From an uncultured Euryhalocaulis sp. (GTDB lineage: Bacteria > Pseudomonadota > Alphaproteobacteria > Caulobacterales > Maricaulaceae): a stretch of 64,000 nucleotides of DNA. Location of the stretch: contig CAJXKJ010000009.1 of the NCBI GenBank assembly GCA_913055605.1, positions 1 through 64,000 of the forward strand, read 5' to 3'. Position numbers and translations under genes: made by a program. Shown in pieces: positions 1 to 9,348 of this stretch. Position 1 is the stretch's first letter. Each line of letters begins with the position of its first letter. A model generated the notes under the pieces. The model saw only the letters and a list, made by a program, of their open reading frames with translations, was not told where the DNA came from and ran no database searches.

Positions 1-798
1 GCGCCGGACGCGCCGCTGCCGATGGAGCATACGCCGCGCAAGGTCTTCGAGCGCCTGTTCGGCCAGGGCGACACGCCGGCGGAGCGCAAACAGATCGCCC
101 ACGATTTCGGCAGCATCATCGACATGGTGATGTCGGACGCCGCGGAACTGAACATGAAGCTGGGCGCGTCGGACCGCCGCGTGCTGGACAATTATCTGGA
201 GTCCGTCCGCGAGATCGAGCGGCGCATCCAGCAGGCCGAGGCGCGCGACATGTCTGAGGTGGACCTGCCGGAGATGCCGGCCGGCCTGCCGACCTTCGAC
301 GAGCGGCTGAACCTGATGTTCGACATGGCGGCCGTGGCCTATCAGACGAACCTCAGCCGGGTGATCAGCTATATGATGGCGGCGGAGGTCAGCAACCACG
401 CCTATACGCATCTGGGCATCACCAGCGCGTTCCACCCGCTGTCGCACCACAACAACGCGCCGGCCAAGCTGGAGCAGCTGACCCAGCTCCAGACCTATCA
501 CGCCGAGACCTTCGCCAAATTCCTCGCCAAGCTGGCCGACACGCCGAACGGCGACGGCACGCTGCTGGACCAGGCGATCTTCCTGTATGGCGGCAATATG
601 CGCGACAGCTCGCTGCACGATCACATCAAGCTGCCCTCCATCGTGGTCGGCGGCGGCTGCGGGCGGATCAAGGGCGGCCAGCACCTGATGTATCCGGACC
701 GCACGCCGCACGCGAACCTGCTGCTGACGCTGATGGAGCGCGCCGGCGTGCCGGTCGAAAGCGTCGGCGACAGCACCGGCCTGCTGTCGGAGATCTGA
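1..798 (+). CDS. DUF1552 domain-containing protein (5'-truncated by window edge)
   Basis: Frame 1 is open from base 1. The protein is collinear with the complete DUF1552 protein at 9349-10692 (LPMEHTPRKVFERLFGQGDTPAERKQIAHDF vs LPMEEDPRKLFEKLFGRGKTEAERAAINRDF). Confidence 0.85.
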   Translation, partial: APDAPLPMEHTPRKVFERLFGQGDTPAERKQIAHDFGSIIDMVMSDAAELNMKLGASDRRVLDNYLESVREIERRIQQAEARDMSEVDLPEMPAGLPTFDERLNLMFDMAAVAYQTNLSRVISYMMAAEVSNHAYTHLGITSAFHPLSHHNNAPAKLEQLTQLQTYHAETFAKFLAKLADTPNGDGTLLDQAIFLYGGNMRDSSLHDHIKLPSIVVGGGCGRIKGGQHLMYPDRTPHANLLLTLMERAGVPVESVGDSTGLLSEI

Positions 799-800
799 GC

Positions 801-2360
801 ATGCGCACCGCCCTTCTCTGCGCCGTCGCGGCCGCCGCACTGTTCCACGCGGCCGATGGCGAGGCCGCCGGCGGCGGGCTGCTGGACGCCGCGCGCGCCG
901 GCGAGCGCGAGGCCGCGCTGGACCTGATCAAGGACGGCGCCGACCCGGCCGAGCGGGAGGCGGACGACACCACGGCCCTGCACTGGGCCGTTCATAATGA
1001 CGACCCGGTTCTGGTGAAGCGCCTGCTGGACGCCGGCGCCGATCCGAACGCGCGCAACGATTACGGCGTGACCCCGCTGGCCGAGGCCGCGGTGCGCGGC
1101 GACGACCGGATCATCGCGCTGCTGCTGAAGGCCGGCGCCGATGCGGAGTCGCCGACCGATTACGACCAGACCGCGCTGATGGCCGTGGCCCGCACGGGCA
1201 ATCTGGAATCGGCCAGGCTGCTGCTGGAGGCCGGCGCCGCGGTGGACGCGCGCGAGACCTGGCGCGGCCAGACCGCGCTGATGTGGGCCGCGGCCCAGTG
1301 CCAGCCGGCGATGATCGCGCTGCTGATCGAACACGGGGCGGACCCGGAAGCCCGGTCGACCGTGAACGACTGGCAGCGGCAGATCAGCGCCGAACGGCGC
1401 GCGCAGTGGCGGCCTATCGGCGGGCTGACCCCGATGCTGTTCGCGGCCCGGCAGGGCTGTGTGGATGGCGCGCGGGCGCTGGTGGACGGCGGGGCCGACC
1501 CCGACCAGACCGACCCCGAGGGCATGACGCCGATGTTCATGGCCGCCAATAATTTCCATTTCGACGTGGCGGCCTATCTGCTGGAGGCCGGCGCCAATCC
1601 CAATAAATGGGACTGGCGCGGACGCACGCCGCTCTATGCCGCGGTGGACCTGAACACGGTGCCGCGCGGCGGACGGCCCGACCGCCCCTCCGACGACGCA
1701 GTCAGCAGCCTGGATTTGATCCGGCGCCTGCTGGAGTCCGGCGCGAACCCGAACATCCAGCTGAAGCTGTTTCCGCCCTATCGCTATCTGAAAGACGACC
1801 GCGGGGCGGACAATGTGCTGGATCGCGGCACGACGCCGCTATTGCGCGCCGCCAAGGCGTTCGACGCCCCGGCGATGGCGCTGCTGCTGGAGCATGGCGC
1901 CTTGACCGAACTGCCCACGATCCACGGCGTGACGCCGGCGATGATCGCGGCCGGGCTCGGCTCCACGCCCATCGACACGCGCGGCCAGTTCGACACCGCC
2001 GACGTGCAGCAACGCTCGATCGCGGCGCTGACGCTGCTGCTGGAGGCCGGCGCCGACATCAACGCCGAGGACGCGCTGGGCCAGACCCCGGTGTTCGGCG
2101 CGGCGCTGTGGGGATGGACGGACGTGGTCGCCTTCCTGGCCGACAAGGGCGCGGACCTGACCCATGCGGACAATGACGGCATGACGCCGCTGGACGCCGC
2201 GCAGGGAAAGTTCAGCCGCGGCCGCGGGCGCGGCGGGCTGGGCGGCGAGGCCCATCCGGACACCGCGCAGATGATCGAAGACATCATCGCCCGGCAGACC
2301 GCCGAGGGCGGCCCGGCCGAGGCGGCCCGCCCGCTGCAGGCGGACGCCGACCGCGGCTAG
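801..2360 (+). CDS. Exported ankyrin-repeat protein
   Basis: N-terminal signal peptide-like stretch, then many ankyrin units (DDTTALHWAVHNDDPVLVKRLLDAGADPN...). Starts 2 nt after the DUF1552 stop. Confidence 0.9.
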   Translation: MRTALLCAVAAAALFHAADGEAAGGGLLDAARAGEREAALDLIKDGADPAEREADDTTALHWAVHNDDPVLVKRLLDAGADPNARNDYGVTPLAEAAVRGDDRIIALLLKAGADAESPTDYDQTALMAVARTGNLESARLLLEAGAAVDARETWRGQTALMWAAAQCQPAMIALLIEHGADPEARSTVNDWQRQISAERRAQWRPIGGLTPMLFAARQGCVDGARALVDGGADPDQTDPEGMTPMFMAANNFHFDVAAYLLEAGANPNKWDWRGRTPLYAAVDLNTVPRGGRPDRPSDDAVSSLDLIRRLLESGANPNIQLKLFPPYRYLKDDRGADNVLDRGTTPLLRAAKAFDAPAMALLLEHGALTELPTIHGVTPAMIAAGLGSTPIDTRGQFDTADVQQRSIAALTLLLEAGADINAEDALGQTPVFGAALWGWTDVVAFLADKGADLTHADNDGMTPLDAAQGKFSRGRGRGGLGGEAHPDTAQMIEDIIARQTAEGGPAEAARPLQADADRG

Positions 2361-2375
2361 GCCGCGGGAGCCCAC

Positions 2376-2397
2376 AACACACACACATATATATAGG
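2376..2397. repeat. Short (AC)n(AT)n simple repeat
   Basis: acacacacacatatatatag read directly just downstream of the ankyrin gene. Confidence 0.7.
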
Positions 2398-2529
2398 CGG
2401 CCGGCCGGACCGGAGCCTGCAGGGCTGCGCGGCCGGCGCAGCGTGCGGCCGCGCCCGACCCGGCGGCCGGCGCAGCCCGTCGGCGCGCCGCTCCCGCTTC
2501 CCATGTCCGCAACGAAAAGGGCGCAAAGA

Positions 2530-2561
2530 AAAAGGGCGCCGCGGGGTGTCCGCGGCGCCCT
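2530..2561 (-). terminator. Rho-independent terminator for the TonB receptor gene
   Basis: Perfect 11-bp stem GGGCGCCGCGG (2534-2544) / CCGCGGCGCCC (2550-2560), with a T-rich tract on the minus strand (CCCTTTTTCTTTGCG). Confidence 0.75.
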
Positions 2562-2582
2562 GAATTACGTGACGTTTGACGA

Positions 2583-5582
2583 TCAGTATTCGAAACGCAG
2601 ACCGGCGACGAAGCGGCGGCCGAGCGTGTCGTACAGACCTTCATTGGTGCCGAACCCGCTTCCCGAGAAGGAAGACCAGGTCGGCACGAGGGGGGGGTCG
2701 CGGTCCAGCAGGTTGGTCACGTTCAGGAAGACCTGGAACCCGGTATTGTTGAAGGCTTCGAAATCGTACGCCACCCGGGCGTCGGTATAGATCACCGAAC
2801 CCTGATGGTTGTTCATGATGTCGACGCCTTCGACATAGTCGATATCGACGATGCCGCCGCTGAGATAACGGCCCTGCATGTACAGGCTGAACGGCCCGTT
2901 GCGGTAGGTCAGGCCCAGCGTGCTGCGCCAGTCCAGATCGGCGCTGACGATCTCGCCCGTCGTGTCCCGGGTCGTGCCGGTGTCGGTCGTGGTCGAGTTC
3001 TCCAGCAGGTGGGTCGCCAGGAACCGGCCCGTCAGGCTTTCGTCGCCGCCGAGCAGGCTGATGTCGGTGGTGTAGATCGCCTCGAAGTCGATGCCTTCGT
3101 TCTTGGCGCTGCCGAGATTGGTGTAGATGTTCTGGACGTTGGTGATGCGGTTGGTCCCCGCGTCCCGCGTGATGCGGCCGCAGAGTTCGGCGTCCCCATC
3201 AAAGCAGTCGTCGATGATCCGCTGGACGCCCAGCAGCTCGATCGCGTCGTTGATCTCGATGCTGTAATAGTCGACCGAGAGCGACAGGCCGGGAATGTAG
3301 GACGGCTGGTACACACCGCCGACCGTGATGGTGTCGGCCTCTTCCGGCGCGACATTCGGGTTCCCGCCGCGGATCTGGAAGGCGGTGTAGCTGAGGCCGT
3401 CCAGTTCGGGATCCTGAAGGCCGGTGGCCTGGCCCTGCTGGTCGAAACGCTCTTCCAGGCTGCCCGCCCGCACGTCGCGCGACACGGTGCCGCGCAGGCG
3501 CAGGTCGGTCGTGACCTGCCAGTCCAGACCGGCCTTCCACGCCCAGATGCCGCCCGAGCCGGCATAGTCGGCATAGCGCGCCGCCAGGCTGGCGTTGAGC
3601 TGCTCCATCCCCGGCTGGCCGGAGATCAGCGGGATCAGGGTTTCGGCGAAGACTTCCTTCACGTCGAAATCGCCGGTGTAGTCGCTGAGGTCCACGCCGT
3701 CGGTGACGTCGTCCTGGCCCTCGTCGTCGCCCGGGATGCCGCGAATGCCGAGCGCCGGATCGTTCATCGGGGTGTCCAGCGCGTCGATCGCGTCCGGCCC
3801 GAAATCGTGATCGATCGACTGTTCGCGATAAGAGCCGCCGACCGCCAGCGAAATGGCGCCCGCGCCCCAGCCGTCGAACACTTCGCCGTTGGCCGCCAGC
3901 TCCACCATGTGCTGTTCGGTCTTGGCCTGCACATAGGAGTCGCCTTCGGTGATCCAGTCCACCGCGGCGGCAGAGGCCCGGCCGGCGCCCAGCAGATTGA
4001 GCGGGACGCAGCCGTCCCAGCGGCTCGCGCCGGGATTCACGACATTGACGTTACAGACGATGTTGCCGCTGCCGTCGAGCACCGCGTCCACGGCCATGGC
4101 CGTGCGGTCGCGGCGCTGGAAGCCGGTGAACAGAAGCTGGTTGTCGTTCCTGCCGTACTGGTAGTAGCCGTCCAGCGCCCACCCGGTGAGAACCCCGCCC
4201 AGTTCGGCGTTGAAGCCGCCCGAGAAGGAGTAGGTGTCGTTGGTCAGGATCATGCGATCCTGCGCGATGTCCGCGGCGGTGTGGTAGCGGTCCAGCCGGA
4301 AGGAGCTGATGCCCTCCGCCGTCATGGCGGACTGGATATCGGCCGGCAGGAACGGGTTGCCGCTATAGATCGTGTAGGCGTAGCGCTGGTGGCCGAGCGG
4401 CAGGGTGCCGACGCTGTTGGCGTAGTTGTAGCCGTACAGGCCGTTCACATAGAGCTCGACACTGTCGCTCAGCTCGTAGGTCAGATTGACGAAGGCGCTG
4501 CCGCGCTTGCTGTCCGGCACGAACGAGCCGGACCGCGTGCCATCGGGGAAATTCTCCGTGCTGACCGAGGTGTCGAACTCGTACGCATTATAGCCGCTGC
4601 CGCCGGCCATCGACTGGGTGCCCCGGCCGATGGAGGCCGGCGAACCATAGATGAACGGCGTCGTGGAGCCGTCCGGCTGGAAGAACAGGTCGTGGATCGA
4701 CGTCCCCGGCGCATAGATCGTGCCGCCGGTCGTGTAGAGCGTGGACTTCACGTTCGGCAGGACGAGGTATTGCGGCGCCGTGCGGCTCGCATTCCAGGCC
4801 GGGTTGGTGACCAGGCCGGTGCCGTTCCACCAGTCGCGGCCGTCCAGATTGTCGATCCGGTCGGATTCGAACCAGTCGGCCGACGCCACGATATGGGCGC
4901 GGGAGCCGAGCGCAGCGCCGCCGGTCAGGCTGATCTCGTAGTTCTCGTTGTCGTTCCGGTCGGTGATCCCGTACTGGACGTGGCCTTTGATGCCTTCGTA
5001 ATCGTCGTCGAGGATGAAGTTGACGACGCCGGCCACGGCGTCCGTGCCGTAGGCCGCCGAGGCGCCGCCGGTCACCGTCTCCACCCGCTCGATCAGGGCT
5101 TCCGGGAAAACGTTGATGTCGACATTGCCGAGGCGGTTCGACGGAACCACCCGGTGGCCGTTCAGCAGCACCAGCGTCCGCTTGGAGCCGACGCCGCGCA
5201 GGTTGACGTTGGAGGCGCCCGCCGAGTCGCCCTTACTGGCGGCGGTGCTCGGGCTGGCGTTGTTCACGAACTGGGGCAGCTGGTCGAGCGCGTCGATCAG
5301 ATTGGTCGGCGCGATCGTCTGCAGCTCGTCGGCCTGGATGACCGTGACCGGCGTCGGCGTGCTCATCCCGCTGCGGCGGATCCGCGAACCGGTGACCTGG
5401 ACGACGTCATCCACCTGGGCGACCTGGGTCGGCTGGGCTCCGCCCTCCTGGGCGAAGGCGCCGCCCGCGGCGCCGAGGGCGAGCGCGAAACCGCACACGC
5501 CACTCATTTGCAAAGCTTTGAATTGGAACGACTTGTTACGACGAACGCCCATATTCGGGCGCACGGATGCCGGGACACGCAT
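2583..5582 (-). CDS. TonB-dependent receptor
   Basis: 999 aa with a plug domain (TPVTVIQADELQTIAPTNLIDALDQLPQF..., GASAAYGTDAVAGVVNFIL) and a C-terminal beta-barrel signature ending in aromatic FEY. Confidence 0.92.
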   Translation of the reverse strand: MRVPASVRPNMGVRRNKSFQFKALQMSGVCGFALALGAAGGAFAQEGGAQPTQVAQVDDVVQVTGSRIRRSGMSTPTPVTVIQADELQTIAPTNLIDALDQLPQFVNNASPSTAASKGDSAGASNVNLRGVGSKRTLVLLNGHRVVPSNRLGNVDINVFPEALIERVETVTGGASAAYGTDAVAGVVNFILDDDYEGIKGHVQYGITDRNDNENYEISLTGGAALGSRAHIVASADWFESDRIDNLDGRDWWNGTGLVTNPAWNASRTAPQYLVLPNVKSTLYTTGGTIYAPGTSIHDLFFQPDGSTTPFIYGSPASIGRGTQSMAGGSGYNAYEFDTSVSTENFPDGTRSGSFVPDSKRGSAFVNLTYELSDSVELYVNGLYGYNYANSVGTLPLGHQRYAYTIYSGNPFLPADIQSAMTAEGISSFRLDRYHTAADIAQDRMILTNDTYSFSGGFNAELGGVLTGWALDGYYQYGRNDNQLLFTGFQRRDRTAMAVDAVLDGSGNIVCNVNVVNPGASRWDGCVPLNLLGAGRASAAAVDWITEGDSYVQAKTEQHMVELAANGEVFDGWGAGAISLAVGGSYREQSIDHDFGPDAIDALDTPMNDPALGIRGIPGDDEGQDDVTDGVDLSDYTGDFDVKEVFAETLIPLISGQPGMEQLNASLAARYADYAGSGGIWAWKAGLDWQVTTDLRLRGTVSRDVRAGSLEERFDQQGQATGLQDPELDGLSYTAFQIRGGNPNVAPEEADTITVGGVYQPSYIPGLSLSVDYYSIEINDAIELLGVQRIIDDCFDGDAELCGRITRDAGTNRITNVQNIYTNLGSAKNEGIDFEAIYTTDISLLGGDESLTGRFLATHLLENSTTTDTGTTRDTTGEIVSADLDWRSTLGLTYRNGPFSLYMQGRYLSGGIVDIDYVEGVDIMNNHQGSVIYTDARVAYDFEAFNNTGFQVFLNVTNLLDRDPPLVPTWSSFSGSGFGTNEGLYDTLGRRFVAGLRFEY

Positions 5583-5660
5583 GGTTGGATCCTCCCCCTG
5601 ATTAACCGCCGGGGGACGAACATCCGCCCTGCCGACAGCCGCATTTCGCTTTATTGCGTT

Positions 5661-5670
5661 TTGTATACCT
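5661..5670. promoter_or_regulatory. Candidate operator TTGTATACCT (imperfect copy)
   Basis: Matches 8/10 of the perfect palindrome TTGTATACAA at 5871, in the same divergent intergenic region. Confidence 0.45.
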
Positions 5671-5870
5671 TATCCGATGTAATTCTTTTCGCAAAACGTT
5701 TGCGTACAAAAAACCGCATCGGAACGTAGAAATCTGTGGCCGGCGGGGGTCCGGCCGCACCGGCGCCCCCATCGCGTGACGGGATGGGTAAAGGACTCTC
5801 GCGGTTCGCAGAAGTTACGGTGTCGTCACGTTCCACCTCGCTTCCTTGACAGCGAGGGGCCGCCTCATTC

Positions 5871-5880
5871 TTGTATACAA
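5871..5880. promoter_or_regulatory. Candidate palindromic operator TTGTATACAA
   Basis: Perfect 10-bp palindrome about 60 bp upstream of the proposed TTG start. TTGACA lies upstream at 5846-5851. The form resembles GntR-family operators. Confidence 0.5.
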
Positions 5881-5939
5881 TATATAGACCCCGTGACCGG
5901 GAGGACGGTCCAAGGGGCGCAAACGTAGGAATTCGATCA

Positions 5940-6878
5940 TTGGCTAGCAGACTGCCAACCCGCCGCCGGTTCCTTGGATCGGCCGCCGCCGGGGCCGCCG
6001 CGCTTGGACTCGGCGCAAGCATTGGCGGCCGCGCCACAGCGGCCACCGGCGATATCGCCGCCGCGCCGGTCGCGGACGGCCTGGTCCTGTTCACCGGCGC
6101 CGGCGGGAACGTGCTGGTGGCCGAGGCGCCGGACAGCCTGCTGATGATCGACAGCGGCGTAGAGGAAAAGGCCGAAGCGCTGATGCGCGCCATCGCCGAC
6201 CGGTTCGGCGGCCGCCCCGTCGCGACGCTGTTCAACACGCACTGGCATCTGGACCATACCGGCGGCAACGCGCTGGCCGCCGCCCAGGGCGCGCAGATCC
6301 TGGCCCAGGACAATACGCGCGGCTGGATGGGCAACGCCTTCTATGTCGCCTGGCAGGAGCGGCATTATCCCGCGCGCGAGCCCGCCGCCCGCCCGACGGC
6401 CTCGTTCGACCGCACGGGCGAGATGGATTTCGGCGGCCGCCAGATTCTGTACGGCCACCTTCCGCGCGCCCACACCGACGGCGACCTCTATGTCCGCTTT
6501 CCTGACGCAGACGTCGTCGCGGTCGGCGACGTCGTCTCCCCCGGCGCCTATCCGGTTCTGGACTATTCGACGGGCGGCTGGAGCGGCGAGATGATCGATT
6601 CGCTGGCCATGCTGCTGGAGACCAGCGGGCCGGACACCGTCTTCGTCGCGGGCGCCGGCCAGCCCGTGGGGCGCGCGGCCGTTCAGGCCCAGCACGACAT
6701 GATGGTCGAGGTTCAGGCCCGCATGGTGCAGCTGATGCGCCAGGGCAAGGGCCCGGCGGACATGATGGCCGAAGGGATGACCGCCGATTTCGACGCAGAT
6801 TGGGGCGACCCCAGCCTGTACCTCTACAACGCCTATCAAGGCATCTATGGCCATTTCCGGGATATGCGCTTTGCCTGA
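5940..6878 (+). CDS. Tat-exported MBL-fold metallo-hydrolase
   Basis: Motif HWHLDHTGGN and twin-arginine signal TRRRFLGSAAAGAAALGLGA. TTG start chosen because AGGA lies 9 nt upstream; the ORF-track ATG at 5871 lies inside the operator palindrome. Confidence 0.8.
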   Translation: MASRLPTRRRFLGSAAAGAAALGLGASIGGRATAATGDIAAAPVADGLVLFTGAGGNVLVAEAPDSLLMIDSGVEEKAEALMRAIADRFGGRPVATLFNTHWHLDHTGGNALAAAQGAQILAQDNTRGWMGNAFYVAWQERHYPAREPAARPTASFDRTGEMDFGGRQILYGHLPRAHTDGDLYVRFPDADVVAVGDVVSPGAYPVLDYSTGGWSGEMIDSLAMLLETSGPDTVFVAGAGQPVGRAAVQAQHDMMVEVQARMVQLMRQGKGPADMMAEGMTADFDADWGDPSLYLYNAYQGIYGHFRDMRFA

Positions 6879-9321
6879 ATCACGCACCGTTCGCCGCCGC
6901 GCCGCACTGGCCGCCGCCTGCGCGCTCGTCCCGCTCGCGGGCCTGGCCCAGCCCTCCACCGAGACCGTGGAGAAGAACTGGGACGTGCTAAACCAGTACT
7001 GCATCGAGTGTCATAATTTCACCGACTGGGCCGGCGAGATCGCGTTCGACGTGATGACCCCCGATGGGATCGCCGACGACGCGGAGATCTGGGAGCACGC
7101 GATCCGAAAGATCCGCGGCGGCCTGATGCCGCCGCCGGGCGAGGCGCGCCCCGAAGCCGCCGTGCTGACCGGACTGGCGCAATCGCTGGAGGACTATCTG
7201 GACGCGGTGGCGGAAACCTCGCCGCCGGAGCCGGGCCATGTCTCCCTGCAGCGGCTGAACCGCAAGGAATACGCCAACGCGGTGCACGACCTTCTGGCCA
7301 TCGAGATCGAGCCCGAAATCTATCTGCCGCCGGACAATTCGGCCGGCGGATTCGACAATATCGCTAACGTGCTGAAGGTCTCCCCGACCTTCCTCGACCA
7401 GTATCTGGCCGCGGCCCGGGAGATCAGCATCCGCGCGGTGGGCGATCCGGCGCCGGACGCCGGGCGCGCCATCTACATCGCCTCGGGCGAGGACCAGACC
7501 AGCCATATCGACGGCCTGCCGCTGGGCACGCGCGGCGGGCTGGTCGCCGAGCACGATTTCCCGGCGGACGGCAATTATGTCTTCAACATCTCGGGCCTGC
7601 TGAGCGCCCGCTATGTCTATGGCGTCTATGACGCGCACACGCTGATCCTGACCGTCGACGGCAAGCGCGTGTTCGAGGCCGCGCTCGGCGGCGATTCCGA
7701 TTTCCGGGCCGTGGACCAGGGTCAGGAAGCGGTCGCCAACCAGGTGCGCGAGCGGTTCCGCAATATCGAGGTTCCGGTCCAGGCCGGCCGCCACAAGGTC
7801 GGCGTCACCTTCATCCAGCGCGCCATGGCGGAGTCCGACGACGTGCTGCAGCCGCTGAACCCGATCCGCCTGGACGCCGGCGGCAATTCCGGCGGCATGG
7901 ACGAAATCTCGCGCATCGAAACGCTGGAGGTTCTGGGCCCGTTCGACCCGACCGGCATCAGCGACACGCCGAGCCGCCGCAAGATTTTCTCCTGCTATCC
8001 TGATCAGCCGTCCGAGGAATGGTCCTGCGCGCAGCAGATCTTCGCCGAGATCGGCCGCAAGGCGTTCCGCCGGCCGGTCACCGAAGAGGACATGGCGACG
8101 ATCGAGGCGTTCTATCGAAGCGGCGTTTCCGAAGGCGGATTCGAGACCGGCGTGCAGAAAGGGATCATGTCGATCCTGGCCTCGCCGAAATTCCTCTATC
8201 GCGGCGCGCCGCCGCGCGAGGATCTGGAGCCCGGGACGCTGTACGAGGTCAGCCAGCTGGAGCTGGCCTCGCGACTGTCCTTTTTCCTGTGGAGCTCGCT
8301 TCCCGACGACGCGCTTCTGGACGCGGCGCTGGCCGGGGAGCTGCGCGAGCCGTCCGTCCTGCGCGCCCAGATCAAGCGCATGCTGGACGATCCGCGCGCC
8401 ACACAGACGCTGACCACCGACTTTGCGTTCCAGTGGCTGGAGATCACGGCGCTGGACCATCTGGAGGACCGCGATCCCGACCGCTATCCGAATTTCGACG
8501 ACGGCCTCACCAAGGCCTTCCGGGAGGAGATGGAGCTGTATCTCGGCAGCATCTTCGCGGCGGACCGCAACGTGCTGGACCTGCTGACCGCCGACCACAC
8601 TTTCGTCAACGAGCGGCTGGCCGATTTCTATGGCGTGCCCGGCGTCAACGGCGACAAGTTCCGCCGCGTGACGCTGGAGGACGACCGCCGCTGGGGCCTT
8701 CTGGGCAAGGGGGCGGTGCTGACCGTGTCGTCCTATCCGCACCGGACCTCTCCGGTGCTGCGCGGCCAGTGGATCCTGGCCAATATTGTCGGCGCGCCGC
8801 CCGAGGCCCCGCCGCCGGGCGTGGACACCGATCTGGACGAGGATCCGAGCACGACCGAGGCGACCACGGTGCGCGGGCGGCTGGAGCAGCACCGCGCCGA
8901 TCCGTCCTGCAACAACTGCCACGGCATCATCGACCCGCTCGGACTGGCGCTGGAGAATTTCAACGCAATCGGCGAGTGGCGGGACATCGACCGCTATACC
9001 GCGACCCTGATCGACGCCAGCGGCGACCTGGCCGGCATCGGCGCGATCAGCGGGCCGGCGGATCTGCGCGCGGCGCTGACCGCCGACCCCGACCAGTTCG
9101 CCCGGACCTTCACCGAGAAGCTGCTGTCCTATGCGCTGGGCCGCACGCTGACGGCGAGCGACATGCCGGTGGTGCGCGCCATCCTGCGCGACGCCGCCAA
9201 GGACGATTACCGCGTGTCGGCGATCGTGACCGGAATTGTGATGAGCGCGCCGTTCCAGATGGAGCGCGCGCCGGAAGCCGCGGAGCCGGCGCCCAGCCAG
9301 GAAGCGTCGCTGGCGCCCTGA
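6847..9321 (+). CDS. DUF1592/DUF1588/DUF1585-type exported protein with two CXXCH motifs
   Basis: 824 aa with CIECH near the N-terminus and CNNCHGIIDPLGLALENFNAIGEWR near the C-terminus, typical of the planctomycete-type cytochrome C domain family. The true start may be TTG at 6871. Confidence 0.88.
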   Translation: MAISGICALPESRTVRRRAALAAACALVPLAGLAQPSTETVEKNWDVLNQYCIECHNFTDWAGEIAFDVMTPDGIADDAEIWEHAIRKIRGGLMPPPGEARPEAAVLTGLAQSLEDYLDAVAETSPPEPGHVSLQRLNRKEYANAVHDLLAIEIEPEIYLPPDNSAGGFDNIANVLKVSPTFLDQYLAAAREISIRAVGDPAPDAGRAIYIASGEDQTSHIDGLPLGTRGGLVAEHDFPADGNYVFNISGLLSARYVYGVYDAHTLILTVDGKRVFEAALGGDSDFRAVDQGQEAVANQVRERFRNIEVPVQAGRHKVGVTFIQRAMAESDDVLQPLNPIRLDAGGNSGGMDEISRIETLEVLGPFDPTGISDTPSRRKIFSCYPDQPSEEWSCAQQIFAEIGRKAFRRPVTEEDMATIEAFYRSGVSEGGFETGVQKGIMSILASPKFLYRGAPPREDLEPGTLYEVSQLELASRLSFFLWSSLPDDALLDAALAGELREPSVLRAQIKRMLDDPRATQTLTTDFAFQWLEITALDHLEDRDPDRYPNFDDGLTKAFREEMELYLGSIFAADRNVLDLLTADHTFVNERLADFYGVPGVNGDKFRRVTLEDDRRWGLLGKGAVLTVSSYPHRTSPVLRGQWILANIVGAPPEAPPPGVDTDLDEDPSTTEATTVRGRLEQHRADPSCNNCHGIIDPLGLALENFNAIGEWRDIDRYTATLIDASGDLAGIGAISGPADLRAALTADPDQFARTFTEKLLSYALGRTLTASDMPVVRAILRDAAKDDYRVSAIVTGIVMSAPFQMERAPEAAEPAPSQEASLAP

Positions 9322-9348
9322 CGGCGAACCGCGACGGGAGGAAGACCG

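Noticed and set aside
2805-5729. 974-aa plus-strand ORF opposite the TonB receptor
   Set aside because: Antisense shadow of a convincing TonB receptor gene in GC-rich DNA; low-complexity R/A/V/D-rich product without recognisable domains.
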